Origin: Nymphaea colorata
Lineage: Eukaryota > Streptophyta > Magnoliopsida > Nymphaeales > Nymphaeaceae
Direction of reading: 5' to 3'
DNA: 64,000 nucleotides
Assembly (NCBI RefSeq): GCF_008831285.2
Contig: NC_045142.1
Location: 4,099,501 to 4,163,500 of the forward strand
Part shown: in pieces, positions 23,744 to 35,973 of the stretch
Position numbering within the stretch: position 1 is the stretch's first letter
Layout of the letters: every line of letters begins with the position of its first letter
Program-made: the position numbers and the translations under genes
Notes under the pieces: model-generated
Seen by the model: only the letters and a program-made list of their open reading frames with translations
Databases searched by the model: none
What the model was told of the DNA's origin: nothing

Positions 23744-26700
23744 ATGCAGACGCCAAACCCTAGCCTCCTCCTTGGCACCTCCCTCTGCTCCCTCCTCTTC
23801 CTTCTTCGAGCTTTCCATTCCTCCACCTCCGTCAGGTCCCCCGCCGCCGTCCACTCGTCCAGCCCCTTCGGCCCGCCGCCGAGGCTGGCGTACTTCGTCA
23901 CGGGGTCCGCCGGAGATGCCTCCCGGATGCTTCGCCTCCTCCGCACTATTTACCACCCTCGCAATCAGTACCTTCTTCACCTGGACCTCGCCGCTCCGGC
24001 CGCCCAGCGGCGTGACCTCGCTCTTGCCGTCCGCTCCGTCGACGCGTACGTCGCGTTCAGGAACGTCAACGTCGTCGAGCGGGCGGACCGCGTCGATCGC
24101 GACGGGTCGACGGCGCTTGCTTCGATGCTCCATGGTGCCGCCGTGCTGCTCCGGTACGGCGCGAACTGGGATTGGTTCGTCAATCTTGACGCGTCCAGCT
24201 ACCCGCTCATCACTCAGGATGGTGATCCCTTCCTTCTTCTCCTTCTTTAGATTGATTTTCTGCAAGTTTGGCTGGGATTTCAGGATTTTACTGTACTATA
24301 TACTGATTTTGTTTCTATTTGTCACCGTCATTCTGCGATCCCTTTTCTCTCCGGTCTGCAGAGGAGATTCTTAGATATGTTTTTGATTTGTTTGAGTGTT
24401 ACTTCTTGGAATGTAGAATCAGTTTTAAGATTCCGTTATTGGTGCATTGTTAATTGATTGGAAGAAGGGAAGAAATAGATAATGTCGTATTCGCTGCTTG
24501 ATTTAGTGTTGAAGATGCTCCCTTTTTGCTCTTTCCGCGCCACGGGCTGAAAATTCTGGTCAAACGAAACTGGGGCTCAAGTTGGTGTCATATGGTGCTA
24601 AACTGTTGACCTGCAGCTTATTTTGCCTATGGTAGAACGTTGCTTTTTTATCTAATGGACTACCAGGCACATCTTGGTGCAGCACTCAATCTATGATGCA
24701 AACCAGTGGTTCCTCGATTTGATGGTAAACTTCTAAATGAAACAAAGATTGATCAGCCTGCAAATTTCTGGACCCTGAAATGGGAACTGAGTTATGACTT
24801 ATGATCCTTATTCAGTCTATTTCTTTGAGCAACAGTGAATTCCTATCTCAATGATTTGGTATTTGATTTTGTAGAAAATTTATAATGTACGTGTTGTTAG
24901 TTTGTCATAGCAATTTATAAGAGTGAGCCTGTGGACGGCAAGATCAAGAAAATTAAAGAAAGCAATATGCTCGTCAATAAAGTTCACGAAATTTTAAAGA
25001 AATTTAAAAAAGGGCTGGATTCTACAGGTGAAGTCCTGTAAAGTGAATCACAACTTAATGATAGATCCGTAGACTGAATGTCTGTGTAGGATTGTCGATG
25101 TTTTCTTGAATATCTTGGTCTGAGTTTATTCTGGAGAAAGTGAATCTTCTATTTATTGTCTCTGGAGTCTGGTCATGGTTTTCTTTTTCTATAGAAAGTG
25201 TTTTGGCTTGAAACATACCTACATAGTTTATGTTATGGTGATCTATTTTACCTTTGCATCGTCTTGTGTTTACATCTGTTCTTCTTAGACTTGAATCTTC
25301 TATTTATTGTCTCTGGAGTCTGGTCATGGGTTTCTTTTTCTATATGATAACTTATTATTGTTTCACTTGTTTATCATGTATTTTGTTTCTCTCTCTGTCT
25401 CTCTTTAATTTCCTTTTGTCATTTTTTCCTCATTCGAGTGATTGCTTGGCGTCTCTGAAGAAGGTGAAATGCTGAACCAACTCTAGAGTTTCTATCAAAA
25501 GAGGTTTTTGAAACTTCAGTGTGCCTATGTCTCTGGTGGCATTGTTGGACACTTACGTGGTGCATATTTCCGAAGCCAAAAGAGTTTTGACCTAGCGCTT
25601 AGGCTAGAGGTATCACTAGAAACTTTGTTGTTCATTGGGAGATTTCATTGTGGATAGACTATTCCATTGCTGGTATTATCTTCGTCCTCAGGGTTTGATG
25701 CAGCAACAGTTCATCTACCACTCCTTTAGCCATTCTTTGTTCTTATTGGCGCCAATACACTTGCCTGTCTGTTAATGCATGCTTGCTAGTTCTATATACC
25801 TTTTAGAACCTAAGATACCATGTTTGAGTGTGTGGTTTTGTTGATATGGACACGTCTTGTCTAGGATGGAGCGAATGCGAATATACTAGTGACTTGCGAA
25901 CAAAATTTTGATTAGATATGTTCTTTTCTTAATCCTTGGGAAGCCTAACTAAACTTGGGTTCATTACAGATCTTCTCCATATGCTCTCTTTTGTGCCAAG
26001 GGATTTTAACTTTATAGAGCACTCTAGTGACATTGGCTGGAAAGAGTATGTTACGGACACTTGAGACCTTTTTTAAGTGTTTGTTTTTTCATAATTCACT
26101 AATACCTACTATTTGATTATTTTTCAGGTATCAAAGAATTAGACCCATCATTATGGATCCAAGCCTGTACCTTGCATCTGAAAGTGAGATATTCTATACT
26201 TCAGAGAAGCGTGATATGCCTAGTGCCTACAGGTTTTTCACAGGTTTAGTTCTCCCAACTCTAAATTTGCAGCAAACTTTCTATTTATGCAATAACGTTT
26301 GCAATCTATGAATCCTCGAGTCATCATTGCGGTTCTCTCTCTCTCTCTCTCCCCCTTTCTCTCTTATACACGCGTGCAGGTTCATCTTCTGTCATCTTAA
26401 GCCGTAAGCTGCTTGAGTTCAGCATCCTTGGCTGGGACAACTTCCCAAGGACCCTGCTTCTTTACTTCTCCAACATGAAATCCTCACAGAATGGTTATTT
26501 TCACACCCTTGTATGCAACTCCAAACCTTTCCGTCGAACTGCTGTCAATTCCAATCTGCGGTTTGTGGCATGGGATAATCCTCCTGGAGATGAGCCACGT
26601 TATCTCAACTTCGGGGACTTGAGCAGGATGATGCGAAGTGGTGCTGCGTTTGCTCGAAAGTTCCGGGAAGATGACCCTGTCCTTGATAAGATTGACAAGA

Positions 26701-26900
26701 AGATCTTGCATCGCTACCATGATAGATTTGCTCCTGGTGGGTGGTGCATCGGGAGGGACGGGCGGGGAAGAGATCCTTGCCAGGTTTGGGGTGATCCTGA
26801 TATTCTGAGGCCTGGGCTTCTTGCTAAAAGGTTGGAGAAGCTGTTGCTGACGGTCCTGTCGAACTCCAGCTTCCATTCCAATCAATGTGTGTATAAGTGA
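23744..26900 (+). CDS. Beta-glucuronosyltransferase, GlcAT14 type (GT14 family)
   Basis: Four exons: 23744-24221, 25970-26045, 26128-26243, 26380-26900 (TGA at 26898-26900). All junctions are GT-AG and phases match, giving 396 aa. A hydrophobic segment near residues 8-24 (LLLGTSLCSLLFLLR) suits a type II Golgi anchor. The catalytic region starts with LAYFVTGSAGD and continues with LRTIYHPRNQYLLHLD, NWDWFVNLDASSYPLITQ, SSSVILSRKLLEFSILGWDN and SSQNGYFHTLVCNS, all hallmarks of plant GT14 (core-2/I-branching-like) proteins. Characterised GLCAT14 enzymes add glucuronic acid to the galactan side chains of arabinogalactan proteins. The ATG at 23744 is the only in-frame start that places the anchor at the N terminus. 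A 255-codon frame overlapping exon 1 is a GC-driven shadow. I cannot tell which paralogue this is. Confidence 0.93.
24222..25969 (+). other. Intron 1 of the GlcAT14-like gene
   Basis: This 1.75-kb intron runs from donor GTGATCCC to acceptor TTCATTACAG and splits a codon after its first base. A 37-bp run (CTTGAATCTTCTATTTATTG and what follows, to GGTCATGG) appears near 25140 and again near 25290, so part of the intron is locally duplicated. Confidence 0.8.
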
Positions 26901-29547
26901 TTTCTTGGCTTGTTCTGTCTAGCAATCGGCGGAGGAAAAAATTTTCATATGATTCATAATGTCTAGCGAATAGATTTGGCAAGTCACCCTCAGTTTTGTT
27001 TTATACTCTATCTAGGCGGTGCATTTCATCAAAAGTATACCATGAGGTTAGTAATGGTGTTCAAATTGATATCAGGTCACCACCTGTCTGTTGCCCAGCT
27101 GGTTGGACCATGCTTTTATTCTTTATACAGTGCCTTGATGGGAGTACACTGTAAAATGCTCGTGGCTGGGCAAGGTCAAATGGGTGGGAACCTAGTTTCT
27201 GTTTAAGGGAGCTTGTTTAACACTTCAGATCTTTTTGGAACTGGGATTTGACAGATTAAAGGCATTAGCTGTTGACACCCCGATGTAGGAAAAGTACTTA
27301 TAGTTGGAGTGCTAGCCAATGGGTTTTAGAGCTCCGAGGGTGTAAGTCTCTCCATGTGTCTGCAGTTTCTCTTTATAGCAAGTCAAAATCAGAATATGTC
27401 ACTGTGAATGCTGGTGTTCAAGTTAATTTTGCAAATTTGCACCATCTCTTGGGACTAAACTGAAGGGTAGCACTAAGGTTGCTATGAGGAATCCACTGCA
27501 TTAAGTTGTCAATGGGCTGGACGACCGTGGCATGAACGGCAGCATGGCCCGCCTTCAGGCAATCACCACTTCCAATGAAGTATGTGGGAAGGTACGCCGC
27601 CGGTCTTTATTAAAGAAAGAATGATATGCACAAGGAACAAAAATTTACAGGGGTAGAGCACCAAGCAGCAAAACAGCCAAAATAGGTAAAAATGTAGATG
27701 CTAAACTCAGCAGCTACTGGCCCAACAATTGAAAGAACTGCAGAAAGGGGAAGAATGACAAAAAGTAGAAAAGGTTTATTAGTCAAAAAACCAAAAGGCT
27801 ACCAACACATACTTAGGCTAACAAAAGAAGTTGTCAACCAAAATCAAATCTCCGAAATGTATCTATGTAGATTCTCAAAAACTTGATAACCTGTAAAAGA
27901 ATGTCTCCGTCAAGCAGACAAAAACAAGTATTTTGTCTTCCGAGTGCTTCCAACGTTGTTGCCATTTCCATTGCCCTCTACTAAGTTTCTCAGCCTATGT
28001 TTTCATCCCCTGTTATTAGTTAGAATTAGCATTGAACTTGTTGAAGGCTGATTTGATGTAGGGCATATATGCCTGAATGAGCTGATTCAGGCATATTTCA
28101 TCCATATATGCCAGAATGAGCTGATTCAAAACCAACTGATATTAAAAAAAAAAATGGCGGAGTCAGCGCCTTGATTCAGGTGATCATGCTTAATTATTTT
28201 CAAACTGATTTCGAAATTCTTTTCATAATCATTAGTTATTCTTCTCATTTTGATTAGACCTCATAATTCATAAATCATCACCTTATTTTCATGTTGTTCG
28301 CAGACATCTTCTATTTTTGCTTGAAATTTTTTATTGTAGTGTCCTTTAATAAACTCAATTTTTTAGAGAATGATACTCTTGTCCAACCCAATTTTGTAAA
28401 AACCTGGTTTTATGAAAACCAGTTTTCCAATGATGTTTAAAAACCTCTTTTTTTTTTTTTTTGGGTTTGGATGACACACTCAAATCCTGGTTTTTAAATA
28501 ATCTAAGCGGGTAAGGTTTTTCACTTTCTTTTACAAAATCATGTTTTTGTTAAAACTGGGTTCTCCTCTAACCTCGCTTTGATGGTAACAAATCACTTCA
28601 AAATTCTAGACCTAGTTTCAAGGAGTCATCAAAGCACCGATTTAACAAGGCCGATTCCCTGTTTTTTGTGAAAATTGTCTCCATTTAAAAACCGGCTGCG
28701 ATTTTAACAACCATAGGCTTTATGAATCCAAATCTAAATCCAGATCTGGTTACACCATATCCAGTTAAATTGGAATGCACAATGCCAAGATCCATGCCAA
28801 CCCAAACTAACCAACTCATATCCCATCATCACCAGATGTGGATTGAAACCTCAGACTTTTTACGTCCAAGTGACTCCACATCACGGGCAGCTCCGAGATA
28901 GATGGTCCATAAACCCTTACTTTTGGTAAACTCCAAAAGCAATTAAAAGTGACCATACAAAGACTTCCACTTTTTCTTCTGCTTTTAACTGGTTAAAGAA
29001 AGCCACTAAGAATTAGACTTGGTAGCCTCAAATGGCATAGTATACCTGGTCGGTAGGGTGCATAGAAGATGGGTATTATTCCTCTAAATAGTCAAAGGTA
29101 AAAATGTGAGATTTAGTTGACAGATGTACCATACTCTGTGTAGGTTCAAACAAAGGGCAAAACCTAAAAAGTAGAAAGAATGGGAAGACCTTCAAATCTG
29201 ATCTAAAGATGAGTTGTTAACATTTTGCTAGCCCAAAGAACTACACTTTGAAATCGAACCCGATATGTTAGAAATTGACAAAGCCTTCACACCATGTTCG
29301 GCTACGGTAGGAAGAAGTGGACCTCTCTCTCTTATCCTGTCAGTGGTCCGTTTGAGTGCACGTTACTGACGCTCATTGCCTACTTGGCGCAACATCTAAA
29401 ATCTGAGGCTGGTCCTTCTTGATGCGACTGGAAGCTCCTTCTTCCCCGTTGCCTCATGCAATCAGAGGCTTTGGCCTTTCTCCTCTTTCCTCCTTACTGC
29501 TCTGTCGTCCAACTCCCGATTGCATCACTCCCCATTTGTCTTCAGCC
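26901..29547. other. Intergenic region between GlcAT14 and RIBA genes
   Basis: This holds the 3' UTR of the GlcAT14-like gene and the promoter of the RIBA gene. The only internal pattern I note is a short imperfect repeat of ATATGCC(T/A)GAATGAGCTG at 28068-28130 and a SINE-like sequence at 29025-29155. No conserved coding sequence is visible. Confidence 0.6.
29025..29155 (+). repeat. tRNA-derived SINE-like sequence
   Basis: CCTCAAATGGCATAGTATAC then CTGGTCGGTAGGGTGCA is a box A-like head shared with other loci here. TAGGTTCAAAC at 29141-29151 resembles box B but lies about 100 bp away, farther than in a tRNA, so an insertion or a chance match is possible. Confidence 0.4.
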
Positions 29548-32500
29548 ATGGACTTATCCTTGCTTCACCATCCTCTGCTCCCACAAGTGACGGTCGTCAC
29601 TAGGTACTACCAGTTCGTCATTCTAATGATATTTTTTGTTTTCCCTTCTACCCGTGTCGTATTTTGTTCTGCAAGATTTTCCGGTGGTCATGGCCTTTGT
29701 CATAGTTGCTTTTGATGTGCTCTCTGTAATTGCGATGCTCTTGCCCTGGCTATAGGCACCGTAATTGCCTTCTCTCTCAGCAGAATGAAGGAATTTTGTT
29801 CAAGAGGAGGGGAAGACTCAGTTTTGTACGTCGAGCAGTTGGTGGGAGTTCGACTGATGGAGGTTCTGCAGAAGGCAGCTCAGGGGAGGGACATGATTCA
29901 CTTCTTGGTGCATTTGATGAAGCCAATGGTGCTCCTTTTGGCACCTTATCCGCAGAGATCACCCTGGATACGGTCGATTTTTTCGTGAGCGACGCTGAAG
30001 GCGATCCAGATTGTCCTACTGAAGGGTTCTCGCCGATCGATCAGGCGCTTGTGGCGTTACGTCAAGGCAAGGTGAGGCAGAGTATGAAATTTTGGTTCAG
30101 CTCTGTTGTTTAATCTCTTAAGGGCCTAACTGGTGGCAATAGATGCAAACTTTGTCTATTCCAGCTAGTTTTATGAATTCATAACATGTTCTTTCCTGCC
30201 TGCTTGGCAGACAAATGGAGTCAACTAAATTAAAAGAAATCCATTGTCTTCGTTCTAATGCTGTTGTGATATTTAATATAGAAATTTCAATATCATCTAA
30301 ACTAGTCCTTTTTATTTGATAGTTTGTGATTGCTGTAGATGATGAACATAGACAGAAGGAAGGGAGTCTTATCATGGCAGCATCTCTTGTTAATGCAGAA
30401 GCTCTGTCCTTTATGATTAGGCACGGGACCGGGCTTGTTTGTGTAGGCATGAAAGCAGAGGACTTGGAGAGATTAAAGCTCCCTTTGATGCTGAATGACA
30501 GTGAAAGTGAAGCATCTACAGCATTTACAGTAACAGTGGTATGAGACTCTTCTTGGTTTTCCCCCATCCTCACCGTTTCCATGTGCATTTAGTCTAGAAA
30601 CTTGTGAATCTCCCAGTACTCTATCTAGAATTTTGATGTTCTCATTTTGCTTTTTGTTTTTAAGGATGTCAAAGCTGGTATTTCTACTGGCGTTTCAGCG
30701 CCAGATAGAGCGAAAACAATTCTGGCACTTGCATCTCCTGATTCTAAGCCTGAAGATTTCAGGAGGCCGGGGCATGTATTTCCCCAGAAATATCAAAATG
30801 GCGGTGTCCTGAGAAGAGCAGGTCATACTGAGGCTTCAGTTGATTTAGTTCAGCTCGCAGGGATGAGACCAGTTGCTGTCCTTTCTGGTATCATGGATCC
30901 TGAAGATGGCTCCATGGCCTCTTTGTCCAAGCTAAAGAAGATGGCAGAAACATATGGCTTGCCAATCATCTCACTCACCGATTTGATCAGGTCAGCGTGC
31001 CCATTTCTTAATCATTCTCATTGCGTGAACATGGCTCCACAAGCAGCTCCATTTCAAAATTGAATCTGTTTGTGAATCTTCTTTGCAGACATTAAAACGT
31101 GCAATGAAATCCAATTTAAATGCTTTTAAAACAGCAATAATTAATGTTTGGTTAGCTATTTATTTTACCTAAAAATAATCCAGAAAAGCATGTCTTCTGA
31201 ATTGACAAACAATCCTTTTGACAGTTAGGCTAGATTATGTACTCTGGAAAATGCTGCTGGATATTGGCCTTGCGTCTTCCTGGTTCTGCCTTGAAGAAGA
31301 TTGATTAGGATTTCATTTTGATGAAACTCATAAATTACAGTTTGGGGACTTATTCATAATCTCCGAAGGAATAACCTTTATCAATTGTAAAGTAATTTTG
31401 TTGTATGCAAAAGGTTAATTATGTGAAAAAGAAATCTAAAGAGTACCTTGATGGAAACAGGTTCACGGATTTTATTGTTTTATGACACTGCCTGGATTGT
31501 ACATTCAGTCTCATGGCGACACGAGAAAAAATATCATTTAGCATGGAAAGCTTGATAAATATCTCGATGTGATAGGACATATCTTGGTGCAAAAGGACAG
31601 ACAATCTGATCAATTTTTTACTCTTGAGTGATGACTCCTTTGCATTTCTCAGTAGGAAGACATGCTACCTCTTCTACTCTTCACATCTCCACTATATCAA
31701 CCAGATATACCACTTGAAGGTGGAAATCACTGACCTACAAACTAATCTAATTCTTTCACTTGAGTGAGAGGTTAACAATCCACTACCCTAAAAAGAAGCC
31801 AGACCCTTGATTCTTCCTGATAAGTTTGAGTGGGCAGTGGGCGATCTTCAACTTGACAAAGCACCCCCCACCTTTTATGGCCTCCAAAGTAGGGATGTGT
31901 CGTCTACCCGTTCCCCACCCGACCAACTATGCTACACCGCTTGAAGCATAGTTGTAAGCATAATTTAGCCTGAGCTACATCACACTGAGCTACATCACAC
32001 TAAATGAAGAACATGATTGAAAAGAAAAGGATGCCTGAAGCCTAGTGACTTGTTGATTTGACAAAGTTATTGAAATCATTATCTTTTTCCTTCTTACATG
32101 GACAAGGCGTATAATAAGTTTGTTAAATTCGGTTCCTTCAGGTACAGAAGGAAACGTGAAAAACTAGTTGAGAGGACTGTAGTTTCGAGGCTGCCAACAA
32201 GATGGGGCCTCTTTCAGGCTTACTGTTACCGTTCGAAACTAGATGGCATTGAACATATTGCCATTGTGAAGGGAAATATTGGAGATGGACAAAATGTGCT
32301 GGTAAGGGTTCACTCAGAATGCCTGACCGGCGACATTTTTAGATCTGCTCGCTGTGACTGCGGCAATCAGTTAGACTTCGCTCTGCAACTGATCGAGAAG
32401 GTTGGAAGAGGAGTGGTTGTTTATCTCCGCGGCCACGAGGGTAGAGGCATCGGCTTGACTCACAAGCTGCGGGCATACAATTTACAGGATCAGGGACATG

Positions 32501-33412
32501 ACACGGTTGAAGCTAATCTGGAGCTTGGGCTCTCTGTTGATTCTCGTGAATATGGAATTGGTGCGCAGGTGAAGGCTCTTTATTTCTTCCTGTTTGCTTT
32601 CATGGCTAAGAAAACACATATTTGCTCTCACATGAGTGCAGACAAATACAAACCATAATCATAGATATCATAGATATCCTTTTTGAGTTTCAAACGGCGA
32701 TGTTAGTAATTTTTTTAAAAAGCTTAAACATTCTAAAAATTAATGAAAAGTAAATTAAATAACAAACGAATAAAACAACATAAAAAAATAAGTAGATAAA
32801 CAACAAATTAAAGTTACAAAAGAAAAACAAGTAGTCTGACATTAAAAAACACAAAAAAACTCCTAAAATGAAAAAAATAAACAGAAAAATAAGAACACAT
32901 GGCTAAGTATGAAGTATGAACAATAAAAAATGTGAAACCACCTTCGTCTTCCCTTGCCCTTGAAGCTGGGGGATACTTTGAGATCAGGTGTTCGTCAACT
33001 AGAGAACAACATATTCATCATTTGCAGTTTAAAAGAACAGCACATAATATGAATTATACTGGGCTCACCAAACCAGTCTATTACGCTGCACTCCTCAAAG
33101 CAACATTGACAAATGCATGAATTATATGAATGTTGGGGGCTTAACGAAGCATGTCTTATGCAGATTCTAAGAGAAATTGGAGTGCATACGATGCGATTGA
33201 TGACAAACAACCCCTCGAAATTCATTGGTCTTAAAGGCTACGGATTGGCCATTGTGGGTCGCGTCCCTGTCATCTCTCCTATTACAGAAGAAAACAGGAG
33301 ATACCTGGAGACAAAGCGTGTAAAAATGGGTCACATCTACGGCTCCGATCTTCCTGGAACCTTTCCTGCCATCTTCGACCAAACTCTGGAGGATGACGAG
33401 GAGGAGAAGTGA
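29548..33412 (+). CDS. RIBA3: RIBA3-like riboflavin biosynthesis protein (active GTP cyclohydrolase II, decayed DHBP synthase)
   Basis: Six exons: 29548-29603, 29756-30071, 30323-30538, 30665-30990, 32142-32568, 33164-33412 (TGA at the end). Phases match, giving 529 aa; Arabidopsis RIBA3 is about 509. The N-terminal ~100 residues are low-complexity and suit a plastid transit peptide. A DHBP-synthase-like domain covers about 120-305 and a GTP cyclohydrolase II domain about 310-500. The latter keeps the zinc cysteines (C365, C376, C378 in [16 protein letters not shown]) and [12 protein letters not shown]. In the DHBP domain the usual DRENEGD motif is HRQKEGS (133-139) and the usual Cys-Glu of LCEI is Ser-Gly (270-271), while His250 in RAGHTEAS remains. 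An in-frame ATG at 29422 would add 42 aa; I prefer 29548 because MDLSLL resembles relatives. Confidence 0.93.
30991..32141 (+). other. Intron 4 of the RIBA3-like gene
   Basis: This 1.15-kb intron has donor GTCAGCG and acceptor TTCCTTCAG. It contains a SINE-like head on the minus strand (31893-31952) and a short tandem of GAGCTACATCACACT (31972-32000). No exon is seen inside. Confidence 0.8.
31893..31952 (-). repeat. tRNA-derived SINE-like head
   Basis: Reverse complemented, this reads TTCAAGCGGTGTAGCATAG then TTGGTCGGGTGGGG, the same head seen at 34189, 37317 and 21790. It lies in an intron of the RIBA3-like gene. Box B is not clear. Confidence 0.45.
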
Positions 33413-33584
33413 TCACAAATTTGTTTGGCAACTGTGAAGCTGGCTTTTCTTCTTAATTACAGAGGGAAATGCTAATTCTTTGAGAAGTTCATGTGCCATT
33501 TTTCTTTAATGGGTATATAATGTTCATGGGTATTCAGTTATTTCTTCTGGCGGGGCCATGATCCATTTAGTTGGATATTTTTGC

Positions 33585-33590
33585 AATAAA
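33585..33590 (+). other. Candidate poly(A) signal of the RIBA3-like gene
   Basis: AATAAA lies 173 bases past the stop codon, at a normal distance for a plant 3' UTR, within T-rich sequence. Confidence 0.4.
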
Positions 33591-34067
33591 TTCACTTATT
33601 TTTTTGTTGAGTATTCTTGATTTGGGCAAGAATCTTCCTTCTTCTTTGGTTTTAGCTCCACGGCTAAGTTTGCTGATCCATGATTAAACAGGAGAAGTTC
33701 TTGGTGCAGGCCATGAAAAGCTGTTCCGAGCTTGTAAAATATAGACAGAGTGATGCTTCTCTATGCTCATTTCTGTTGTTGTTGTTGTTTTTTTTTTCTT
33801 TTATATATACCAATTTGGATTTTAGGTCTAGGATCATATGCAAGTCTGTACGTGAAACTCGATCTTGTTTTCTTGGTAGATCTGACTAAATTGGATCCAT
33901 TTAGGTTGGTAATTGCACATGTAAAATTGAGAGTCAGCTTAACAAAGTCTGTCTGATCCTGTTTGAAAGCAAATAAATATTAATGCAGTCAAAATACTTG
34001 ATTATATGTTTCTTGACAACTTGGAAAGAAAAACAAATTTTCTATGGTGCATGCTTCTGCAGTGCAG

Positions 34068-34185
34068 AAGAGTAGCACCTATAACAATCAAATTAAAAAC
34101 CCGTTGTCAACGCCACAATCAAGAGTAACAATCAAGAGTAGCACCTATAACAATCAAATTAAGAATGCGTTGTCAACGCCACATT
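34068..34185. repeat. 66-bp near-perfect tandem duplication
   Basis: AAGAGTAGCACCTATAACAA and the following sequence up to GTCAACGCCACA occurs at 34068 and again at 34134. It has three or four differences and a shorter second copy. Confidence 0.9.
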
Positions 34186-34188
34186 CTA

Positions 34189-34212
34189 GCCGACCAGCTA
34201 TGCTACACCTTT
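34189..34212 (-). repeat. tRNA-derived SINE-like head fragment
   Basis: Reverse complemented this is AGGTGTAGCATAGC followed by TGGTCGGCT, the best-preserved copy of the box A-like head found at several places in this window. Only the head is clear; it abuts the 66-bp duplication. Confidence 0.4.
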
Positions 34213-34785
34213 TACGAGAAAACAGTTTTCAAATGAGAACATCAAAGTTTTACTAAGAAAAAAAAAAGTTTTGGTAAATCCAGTTAAAAAAAAAACAATT
34301 GAAGAATCAATCTTTGATCACTCTTCCACTTGTTCAAATTATCCCTTTCTCTCCCACTCTCTCTCAACTGTAAGACAAATTATATTATTTGTTAAAATTC
34401 TTCTGCAATATATGTAGTTAGACCCGTGCATTATATGCTTCCTTGTTACATGTATTTATTAGCGAAAAAAATCTGAAAAAAGGATCTTCTGTAGCAAATG
34501 AACATAAAGCTAAAGAAACCCAACACGTTCAACTTAAAATATAAGAGGGGGAGAATTGGCGGACAGCAAGGAGCGAAAAGAAAGGAGAAGAACCGACATC
34601 AATCTTCCACAGTTTTCTGCGCGGATTACTCCCGACTGATTGTAGAAAGAGAAGAACGCGTCTACTTACGCGTTGTTACCCATAAATGGCGACCTTCAGG
34701 GAGAGCCGTTCATGCCAGCCGGCCGTCCAACTCGACCTCCTTTGTGAACCAGAAGAAAGAAGGAACGACCAACAAGAGGAGAGGC

Positions 34786-34793
34786 CATAAAAA
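34786..34793 (+). promoter_or_regulatory. Possible TATA-like element of the Ole e 1-like gene
   Basis: CATAAAAA lies 192-199 bases upstream of the start codon, followed by CT-rich leader-like sequence (CTCCTCCTCC). This is an ordinary arrangement for a plant promoter, but the transcription start is unknown. Confidence 0.3.
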
Positions 34794-34984
34794 CCCTCGA
34801 AACTCCTCTCTCCTCCTCCTCCTCCTCCGCCGATAACAGATCCTCATCCTTCTCCTCTCCCATCCGAGGCATTCTTTTTTTCCACTTTCTTTTTGTTTAA
34901 TCTTTTTCCTTTCAAGTGCCTGCTTTCTTTTTATTTTTTCTAAGCAAAAGTTATCTCTTGCAGACAGCAAGCACCAGCACTGCC

Positions 34985-35973
34985 ATGGCCGGAACAGCTA
35001 AGGCCCTCGCCCTCCTCTGCTTCCTCTCCGCACTGGCCATCGCCCATTGCGAGCACTTCATAGTGCAGGGCCGCGTCTACTGCGACACCTGCCGCTTTGG
35101 CTTCGAGACCAAGGCCAGCACTTATATCCCAGGTATGTTTTGGACTCTTGAGGTTGTTTGGTGACAGCAACATTTGATATACATTTGCTATTGATTCGTG
35201 AATCTGCTTCAAAAATTGACATAAATATATAAAGTAAATTTATAAAATATTAACAGAAAAAACATTGACATGTAAATTTTTAGTTGAGAAATATTGATGT
35301 GGCTCTGCCATTGGTACCAACCTGTTCACTCAAAAATTGCTCATTTGATTCGGCATGAAAGAACACCTAGTGAAAGAAGACAGTGTTTCATCCATCCTGT
35401 GGTGTAATAATAGAAGAACAATGATGTGATAATAGAAGAACGAGACCTTTGTAGATTGTTTGACAAATGAAACACTTTCATGGTAAATTTATGAATGCCT
35501 AGTTTTAGTGTTTCAGGAATCTGTTGTAATCATAAGAAACTTACTGCAATTTTCTAATTGCCAAACACCTTATTTAGTTTGGGAGACAGACGAACTGACA
35601 TATATTGTTCTTATTACCAATCACTCCATAATTTTCCTGGTTGGTTGCAGGAGCAAAGGTGAGGGTAGAATGCAAGGACAGGACGACGGGGCAGATGACG
35701 TATAGCATCGAGGGGATAACGGACGAGACGGGGACTTACAAGATTCCGGTGGAGGAGGACCGGCCGGACGAGATATGCGAGGCGATCCTGGTGAGCAGCC
35801 CGATCAGCGACTGCAAGGAGTTCGAGAGCGGGAGGGAGAGGGCGCGCATCCTCCTGACCAAGGACAATGGCATCTCCAACCACGTCCGCTTCGCCAACTC
35901 CCTCGGCTTCATCAAGGACAAGCCCCTCCCCGGCTGCTCCGAGCTCCTCAAGCAGTACGAGCTCGACGAATGA
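34985..35973 (+). CDS. Secreted Ole e 1-like (pollen Ole e 1 family) protein
   Basis: Two exons: 34985-35132 and 35651-35973, with a GT-AG intron splitting a Gly codon, giving 156 aa. Residues 1-22 form a typical signal peptide (KALALLCFLSALAIA). The mature part starts near EHFIVQGRVYCDTC. Six cysteines fit the family pattern: C33, C36, C57, C92, C104 and C145. Family motifs include VQGRVYCDTCRFGFET, GAKVRVEC and TDETGTYKI. The protein is therefore an extracellular Ole e 1 (PF01190) domain protein of ordinary length. Members are glycoproteins of pollen and other tissues, thought to act in the wall or in tube growth; the biochemical role is not settled. The family name does not show that this protein is pollen-specific. 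Confidence 0.95.

Larger units (their letters stand above)
33413..34984. other. Intergenic region between RIBA3-like and Ole e 1-like genes
   Basis: The RIBA 3' UTR occupies the left part. A 66-bp tandem duplication (34068-34185) and a SINE-like head (34189-34212) follow. The last 200 bases form the leader of the next gene. Confidence 0.6.

Noticed and set aside
23607..24374. 255-codon open frame overlapping the GlcAT14 first exon
   Set aside because: It is Ser/Pro/Arg-rich, lies in a different frame from a clear GT14 exon and results from high GC with few stops. The minus-strand frame 23687-24265 is the same artefact.
34498..34836. 112-codon frame upstream of the Ole e 1-like gene
   Set aside because: It has a Lys/Arg-rich start and Leu-rich end from CTC repeats, no known domain, and overlaps the likely leader of the next gene.
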